This document shows, piece after piece, positions 7,366 to 11,683 of a stretch of DNA of 11,683 nucleotides. This DNA comes from Spirochaetaceae bacterium. Its GTDB lineage: Bacteria; Spirochaetota; Spirochaetia; Spirochaetales_E; Spirochaetaceae_B. The notes under the pieces were generated by a model. It was not told the DNA's origin, ran no database searches, and saw only the letters and a list, made by a program, of their open reading frames with translations. The DNA is taken from the NCBI GenBank assembly GCA_003249275.1, contig QKJO01000089.1, positions 1-11,683 of the forward strand, read 5' to 3'. A program made the position numbers and the translations under genes. The number at the start of each line of letters is the position of its first letter. Positions within the stretch are counted from its first letter, which is position 1.

Positions 7366-9486
7366 TTATTCAGTCCTATACCTTGATGCCTCATTTTTCA
7401 CCTCATTGATGCTTTCCCTGTTCCTGCGGGCTATTTCGCTGACGCTGAGGGCGGTTTTATTGATTTCATCCATGCCATTGCCGATTTCGTTCATGGCTAA
7501 GGAAACTTCCCGAGAGATCTGAGTCAGTGATTCCACCGTTTTCAGGATGATGTTATTACCGTCGGTCATCTCCCTGGAACCATTCAGAACATTCATTCCG
7601 GCCTTTTTCATCTCATCCAGAGCCTGAAGGACCTGAGTGCTGCCGGCAACCTGTTCTTCCATGGATGACTTGATCTCCACAGTAATGCGCCCCATAGCTT
7701 CCATATTCGTTTGAATCCCGGCAAATGAAGAGTTGGTTTCCTCGGATTCCCTTACGATTTGTTCATAGCTTCGGGAGATGTCTGTGATGGTGTTCTTGAC
7801 TTCCGACGACTGTGCCGTCGACTGTTCAGCCAGCTTTCGGATCTCAGCCGCCACCACAGCAAACCCCTTTCCTGCAGAGCCGGCATGGGCGGCTTCGATG
7901 GCTGCATTCATTGCCAGCAGGTTGGTCTGTGCTGCAATCCCGGCAATCAAAGCGTTTGCTTCCTCCAGTTTCCTGGATTTTTCCGCCATGGATCTGATCA
8001 TCGATGATACATTCTCAAGTTTATCCCTTCCCAGCAGGGCGGATTGATTCAGCACATCCATGATTCGATCCGCTTCTTCTGTGGATGAAGAAACGTTTCT
8101 GATCTGAGCAATCATCTCTTCCACAGCAGAGGCCCCCTGAATAAGTTCCTTATCCTGTCGGCTGATATTTTTATCAAGTTCCTTAATATTGCCTATGATG
8201 TCCTGCACAACCCGGGTTGTCTCGGCGACACAGTTCTCCTGATGGTTGATCTGGATACGGGAGTTATCCATGTTGGATCTGATCTGATGAATAGCCGCTG
8301 CTGTTTCCTCCATATTGGATGCCAGCTCCCGGCCTACATCGTCCAGATCGTCCAGACTCCCCTTCAGATTCAAGAAAAACCGGTTCAGAGAGTCAAGGAG
8401 TACATTGATGTACCCCGTCATCCCGGCAATCTCATCCCGTCCTCTGACAGCGCCCCTGTTTGTCAGATTCCCGTCGGATGCCTTGTACAGAATCTGTTCC
8501 AGACTGTTGAGGTTGATGACAAGTCTCCTCCGGACATAGATGGACAGTATCAGACTTATCATCAGAATCAGCAGGATGCCTGTTCCCAACAGCATGATCC
8601 TGAGGACTTTTACAGCTCCGAATGCCTCATCATCATTGATGGCCAGACAGACAGTCCAGTGAGTACTGGGCATACGGACAAAGATCCCCTGTTTAGGCTG
8701 ACCCGACAGAGTATAGGAGATGTTTTGTATCCTCTCACCACCTTCCACTACAGTCTGGAATACCGGATCCAGATCCTGGGACCGGGTGTTCACCAGTTCA
8801 TCCACAGGATGAATAAGAATGACCCCGTCCTTATCCAGAACAAATGGGTATCCGGTTTCCCCCACAGATTTATTCACGACAAATCTTCTGGCAAAAGAAC
8901 TGAGATTCAGAGAGACTCCGAGAATACCCTTCAGTTCTCCGTCAACTTTGATAGCCGAGGCGTGAACGATGGTCAGATTTCCCGTTGCAGCTGAGAGAAT
9001 TGCCTTCTGAGCCGTATAGAAGCGGTCCCCTTCCTCGGCGATAGCCTTAAAGTAGTCACGCCCGGAAAGATCCTGTCCTATCAAAGAGGAAGAAAAGGAC
9101 GAATCGAGGATGATACCTTCGGGATCCAGCAGAAAGGATGATTCAAAATAATTGCTCCCCTGGAAAAGCTCCATTACAAGATTATGAAGTTCAGGTGTCA
9201 GAGTCAGAGACTCCGCCTTGTTTCTGTACATGTCTCTGAGAATCTCCTCCCCATAGGTATCCAGCAGCCTTGCGGTGGACTGTACCTGAAGATCCAGAAA
9301 ATCGCTGATGGACTGGGTAATGATGGTGAAATTTTCGGTCTGAGATGTTTTGAACTCCCGGGACATCCGGGACAGGATAAAAAATCCCTGTATCAGAAAT
9401 GATGACGTCAGGACAGAAACAACAAGCAAAATCAGGGGTGTGGAGAAGGATATTTTTTTGTTTTTATTTTTAGATAGTTCAGTCAC
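7366..9486 (-). CDS. Methyl-accepting chemotaxis protein MCP-B with double Cache-type sensor
   Basis: A 706-residue chemoreceptor. TM1 is at about 16-37, followed by an extracytoplasmic region (38-290) with the dCache_1 pattern: an N-terminal long helix, a segment with [12 protein letters not shown] and [11 protein letters not shown], and a membrane-proximal repeat with [13 protein letters not shown]. Such domains usually bind small molecules such as amino acids or organic acids; the ligand cannot be read here. TM2 is at about 295-316, then HAMP and a signalling domain with an orthodox tip, [17 protein letters not shown] (from 520), and [18 protein letters not shown] after it. It starts with GTG at 9486, supported by AAGGAG six bases upstream (9493-9498). 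Its 3' end is 145 bases from MCP-A on the same strand; that gap holds only MCP-A's ribosome site and no convincing promoter or terminator. The two receptors differ in sensor type and tip, so they are not a simple recent duplication. Confidence 0.96.
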   Translation of the reverse strand: MTELSKNKNKKISFSTPLILLVVSVLTSSFLIQGFFILSRMSREFKTSQTENFTIITQSISDFLDLQVQSTARLLDTYGEEILRDMYRNKAESLTLTPELHNLVMELFQGSNYFESSFLLDPEGIILDSSFSSSLIGQDLSGRDYFKAIAEEGDRFYTAQKAILSAATGNLTIVHASAIKVDGELKGILGVSLNLSSFARRFVVNKSVGETGYPFVLDKDGVILIHPVDELVNTRSQDLDPVFQTVVEGGERIQNISYTLSGQPKQGIFVRMPSTHWTVCLAINDDEAFGAVKVLRIMLLGTGILLILMISLILSIYVRRRLVINLNSLEQILYKASDGNLTNRGAVRGRDEIAGMTGYINVLLDSLNRFFLNLKGSLDDLDDVGRELASNMEETAAAIHQIRSNMDNSRIQINHQENCVAETTRVVQDIIGNIKELDKNISRQDKELIQGASAVEEMIAQIRNVSSSTEEADRIMDVLNQSALLGRDKLENVSSMIRSMAEKSRKLEEANALIAGIAAQTNLLAMNAAIEAAHAGSAGKGFAVVAAEIRKLAEQSTAQSSEVKNTITDISRSYEQIVRESEETNSSFAGIQTNMEAMGRITVEIKSSMEEQVAGSTQVLQALDEMKKAGMNVLNGSREMTDGNNIILKTVESLTQISREVSLAMNEIGNGMDEINKTALSVSEIARRNRESINEVKNEASRYRTE

Positions 9487-9492
9487 TGTGCG

Positions 9493-9498
9493 CTCCTT
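9493..9498 (-). promoter_or_regulatory. Ribosome binding site deciding the GTG start of MCP-B
   Basis: The - strand reads AAGGAG six bases before GTG 9486. The residues after this GTG lead directly into a positively charged segment and TM1, as expected for a chemoreceptor N-terminus. Confidence 0.65.
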
Positions 9499-9510
9499 GT
9501 CAGTATTTTG

Positions 9511-9526
9511 ACTGTATACCGACAGT
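9511..9526. repeat. Short inverted repeat upstream of MCP-B, possible operator
   Basis: ACTGT and ACAGT form perfect 5-bp arms around a 6-base spacer, 25 bases before the GTG start. On the - strand TAATAC (9525-9530), a possible -10 element, overlaps the repeat's edge; no good -35 is seen at 17-19 bp. A binding site or an mRNA hairpin are both possible. The arms are short enough to arise by chance. Confidence 0.3.
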
Positions 9527-9556
9527 ATTACACACTTTTCTCCAGATGTCTCTAAT

Positions 9557-9594
9557 ATTTTAAAACCCGATGCCGCACGAAGCCGGAGGGTTTA
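9557..9594 (-). terminator. Probable Rho-independent terminator after the YfcE-type gene
   Basis: On the - strand an imperfect hairpin starts at the TAA stop itself: outer arms AAACCC and GGGTTT, an inner CCG/CGG pairing around GCTTCGTG, and TTTTAAAATATT after it. The internal mismatches lower confidence, but its position at the end of the gene, before MCP-B, fits transcription termination. Confidence 0.6.
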
Positions 9595-10140
9595 CGAGGT
9601 TAATGTCAAACTGAGAAGCACTTCACCCGTCTCCAGAAGACGGACAGAGAGGACATGATTCTCGATAACGCCATAAGAGGCCGGATTCCCGCCCTTGGGC
9701 AGTGAGACGGAACCGGGATTGAATAAACAGACATTATCCTTCAGTTCAAGGACGGGGAGATGGGTATGGCCGGAGAGTCTGACATCGCCGGAAGACAGGG
9801 ATGGAATCCTGGAAGAATCCAGATGGCCGTGGGTCAGAACAAACCGGCGGGAATCGTGGACAAAAAGGGAGTAGTCACCCATCATCGGAAAGTTCAGAAG
9901 CATCTGATCCACCTCGCTGTCGCAGTTGCCCCGGGCCGCCAGGATTTCCTGTTTCAGGGGGTTGAGAAGTTCGACCACGGCTGCCGGATCATACCCATCC
10001 GGAATGGGATTCCGGGGGCCGTGATACAGAATGTCTCCCAGAATAAAAAGCTGGTCGAACCCTCCGCCTTTATAGATATTCAACGCCGATTCCAGAGCGG
10101 GAGCCTTTCCGTGAATATCAGAGATAACCATTATTTTCAT
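9592..10140 (-). CDS. yfcE: YfcE-type metallophosphodiesterase
   Basis: A 182-residue calcineurin-like phosphoesterase, full length for the YfcE family. All metal-ligand motifs are present: SDIHG (D8, H10), LGD (D36), RGNCD (N72), THGH (H104) and GHTH (H125, H127). The segments HGPRN (40-44), GNCDSEVDQMLL (71-82) and FNPGSVSLPKGGNPASYG closely match Escherichia coli YfcE as I recall it, well beyond the generic fold. YfcE hydrolyses artificial phosphodiesters using Mn2+; its physiological substrate is unsettled. It should not be read as a cAMP phosphodiesterase just because cyclases are nearby: it lies beyond two chemoreceptor genes on the opposite strand to the cyclases. It follows the YbaK-like gene with 43 bases between them, so the two are probably co-transcribed. 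The start at 10140 has AGGAAGGA eight bases upstream. Confidence 0.93.
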   Translation of the reverse strand: MKIMVISDIHGKAPALESALNIYKGGGFDQLFILGDILYHGPRNPIPDGYDPAAVVELLNPLKQEILAARGNCDSEVDQMLLNFPMMGDYSLFVHDSRRFVLTHGHLDSSRIPSLSSGDVRLSGHTHLPVLELKDNVCLFNPGSVSLPKGGNPASYGVIENHVLSVRLLETGEVLLSLTLTS

Positions 10141-10148
10141 ATTTCAAA

Positions 10149-10156
10149 TCCTTCCT
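10149..10156 (-). promoter_or_regulatory. Ribosome binding site of the YfcE-type gene
   Basis: AGGAAGGA on the - strand, eight bases before ATG 10140, a strong site that fixes the start. Confidence 0.65.
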
Positions 10157-10183
10157 AATAAGCTGCGGGCGGGACGGTCATCA

Positions 10184-10654
10184 TCAGCCAGCTTCTTTGC
10201 ATACATCGACCCATTTGACATAGGAGGAATGTTCCTCAAGATCGGATATGGACATTCGGACGGCGCTGCTGCCGTTTCCCGCCGCCGGGTAGACGGTTTC
10301 ATATTTCTGAAGGGACACATCCAGAAAAACACGGACACCGTCGTTCAGAGCAAAGGGACAGACTCCGCCGGGAGCATGACCGATCATATCTTCCACTTCC
10401 TCGAAAGGAATCATCCGGGCTTTCTCATTGAAGGCCTCCTTGAACTTCCGGTTGTCGATTTTGACATTCCCGGCGGTCACGACGAGGACCGGTTCCCCTG
10501 CAACATGAAAGGACATGGTCTTGGCAATGTGTTCGGGCAGACAGCCGATGGCACGGGCGGCCATTTCCACTGTGGCGCTGGATTCGGCCAGTTCCATGAC
10601 TCTGTCGCCGAAGCCTCTGGCTGCAAAAAATTGTTTCACCGTCTCGATGGACAT
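10184..10654 (-). CDS. YbaK/EbsC-family aminoacyl-tRNA deacylase-like protein
   Basis: A 156-residue protein, the normal length for a free-standing YbaK/EbsC domain, the fold also used as the editing domain of prolyl-tRNA synthetase. Known members hydrolyse mischarged tRNAs, for example Cys-tRNA(Pro), in the cytosol. Visible landmarks are IAKTMSF, with the family's conserved lysine (K45), the strand VLVVTAGNVKIDNRKFKEAF, and the GHAPGGVCPF loop (92-101) that carries the conserved Gly/Pro substrate-pocket motif. Substrate specificity among YbaK, ProX and related subfamilies cannot be assigned by eye. ATG 10654 is preceded by GAGGTG (10659-10664). It lies upstream of the YfcE-type gene in the same orientation. 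The 100 bases before it hold no convincing promoter by eye. Confidence 0.9.
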   Translation of the reverse strand: MSIETVKQFFAARGFGDRVMELAESSATVEMAARAIGCLPEHIAKTMSFHVAGEPVLVVTAGNVKIDNRKFKEAFNEKARMIPFEEVEDMIGHAPGGVCPFALNDGVRVFLDVSLQKYETVYPAAGNGSSAVRMSISDLEEHSSYVKWVDVCKEAG

Positions 10655-10754
10655 GAATCACCTCGGTTGAATGATCTTTCTGGTAAACATAGTACAGATG
10701 GAAAAGGATTGCCAGATCCTGCTGTCCGGTCCGCCCGGGAAGGGAAAGAGGTTT

Positions 10755-11654
10755 TTATTCCTGACGGAAATTCCATTTGCACCTGTCCAGCAGTTCTGAA
10801 CGGGATCGGACCTTCAGTTTTTTGAAGATGCTGTTGAAGTGACGTTTGATCGTGCCGAAGCTCATATGGAGGCGGTCCGCCAGTTCACTGGTGGTCAGCT
10901 GCGGATTCAGGCAGAACTCACGAATAACATCCTCTTCCCGCCCTGTAATTCCGAAATCTTCCTTCAGCCTGATCGGCTGTCCATGATCGACTGAGGAGGA
11001 AATCTCCATCTCCAGTTCCCGGATACGGGACTCCCTTTTCAGAATTTCACCCGAATAGATCATGATCTCTTTCTCAAGAACTGACTTTTCGTTTTCCATG
11101 GAACTGATCGTTTCACTAAGGACTTTTTCCAGCCTGAGAAAATGATCAATTTCACTCTTGTAGATCAGATAGATAAGAGTGAGGAAGAAAACAATATAAA
11201 TCAGGATATCTATGCTGGAGCCGACATGATCTTCGCCGGCGGCGTTGATGGACAGCTCAATAAAAGTCATGGTAAACACGGCCAGGATTATCAATTTGAT
11301 ACGGGGATGCCTGTTAAAAAAACCATAACGGTGGGCAAGCAGTATAGCCAGAATAACAAAACCCATGCCGTGAAACGCATCATACTCATCCATTATAGCA
11401 AGAGCTGCATTGGCCAGAAAAACAAAGATCTGCAGATACCGCACAAAGGCCGACTTTGATTTTCTTGTCAGAAACATGATCAGGGAAAACATAAATAAAA
11501 GAGAAACGGTCTGATTATGCAGCAGAGTATCCAACAGACTCCTGTGTCTTATAAAAAGATTCCGGAACAGGTTTATAAGAATGACCAGCCCGCCCGCGAC
11601 AGCAATTATGATGGATACCCGGTTTTGAATTTTCAGATCTTCTGTCACATTCAT
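10755..11654 (-). CDS. Six-helix membrane protein with coiled coil and C-terminal LuxR-type HTH domain
   Basis: A 299-residue membrane-anchored transcription regulator by its layout. About six hydrophobic helices occupy residues 13-165 (roughly 13-35, 48-64, 70-90, 93-112, 118-138 and 145-165). A charged coiled coil follows (about 168-215, LEKVLSETISSMENEKSVLE), then a LuxR/GerE-type DNA-binding domain at 236-292 (ITGREEDVIREFC, TTSELADRLHMSFGTIKRH, FKKLKVRSRSELLDR). No receiver, kinase or known ligand domain is seen, so the membrane part may be the sensor; that is inference. The coiled coil probably dimerises the protein so that two HTH domains face DNA. ATG 11654 is the first ATG after an in-frame TGA at 11670-11672; no clear ribosome site precedes it, and its promoter probably lies outside the window. 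Its targets are unknown. Confidence 0.88.
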   Translation of the reverse strand: MNVTEDLKIQNRVSIIIAVAGGLVILINLFRNLFIRHRSLLDTLLHNQTVSLLFMFSLIMFLTRKSKSAFVRYLQIFVFLANAALAIMDEYDAFHGMGFVILAILLAHRYGFFNRHPRIKLIILAVFTMTFIELSINAAGEDHVGSSIDILIYIVFFLTLIYLIYKSEIDHFLRLEKVLSETISSMENEKSVLEKEIMIYSGEILKRESRIRELEMEISSSVDHGQPIRLKEDFGITGREEDVIREFCLNPQLTTSELADRLHMSFGTIKRHFNSIFKKLKVRSRSELLDRCKWNFRQE

Positions 11655-11683
11655 TTCATCTGTATTATTTCATTATTTGAAGG

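Noticed and set aside
8242..8994. Open frame antisense to MCP-B
   Set aside because: It overlaps the HAMP and Cache coding sequence entirely and shows no recognisable protein features.
9592..10140. YfcE-type protein as the cAMP phosphodiesterase of the cyclase system
   Set aside because: The sequence matches the YfcE subfamily specifically, and the gene is on the other strand beyond two receptor genes with its own probable operon.
10758..10769. TTCC-N4-GGAA hairpin as a terminator for the LuxR-type gene
   Set aside because: The stem is only 4 bp, A/T-rich, inside the coding end, and no T run follows on the - strand.

Overview
The window looks like a chromosomal stretch of a free-living, chemotactic bacterium, most likely a spirochaete of the Spirochaeta/Sediminispirochaeta type. 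That guess is an inference from a hybrid CheA, multidomain class III adenylate cyclases (one with a TPR-like tail) and large chemoreceptors together, in moderately GC-rich DNA; no rRNA or marker gene settles it. No tRNA, rRNA, CRISPR array, insertion sequence or phage gene is visible, and no gap between genes exceeds about 150 bases.

Left half (1-5071, + strand): three tightly packed genes. The first is the 3' part of a hybrid CheA histidine kinase (dimerisation, ATPase, CheW-like and receiver domains; the phosphotransfer end lies outside the window). Seven bases later comes a class III adenylate cyclase-like protein (here AC1), and one base after its stop a second one (AC2). Both have a degenerate receiver-like N-terminus, a GAF-like middle and a C-terminal cyclase domain. 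Their catalytic residues are complementary: AC1 keeps both metal-binding Asp but has lost the transition-state Asn and Arg, whereas AC2 keeps Asn and Arg but has His in place of the first metal Asp. Each homodimer should be inactive and the AC1/AC2 heterodimer should have one complete site, the arrangement of the C1/C2 halves of mammalian adenylyl cyclases. Beside a hybrid CheA, this suggests a chemosensory pathway whose output is cAMP.

A strong bidirectional terminator (5087-5120) separates this operon from the convergent - strand genes. These are two chemoreceptors: MCP-A (5139-7220), with a long helical sensor region and a divergent signalling tip, and MCP-B (7366-9486), with a double Cache sensor and an orthodox tip. 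MCP-A's unusual tip may match the alternative CheA opposite, while MCP-B looks suited to an ordinary chemotaxis array; this pairing is inference.

Right end (9592-11654, - strand): a YfcE-type phosphodiesterase, a YbaK/EbsC-type aminoacyl-tRNA deacylase-like protein, and a six-helix membrane protein with a coiled coil and a LuxR-type DNA-binding domain. The first two look like a small housekeeping operon and have no evident link to the signalling genes.
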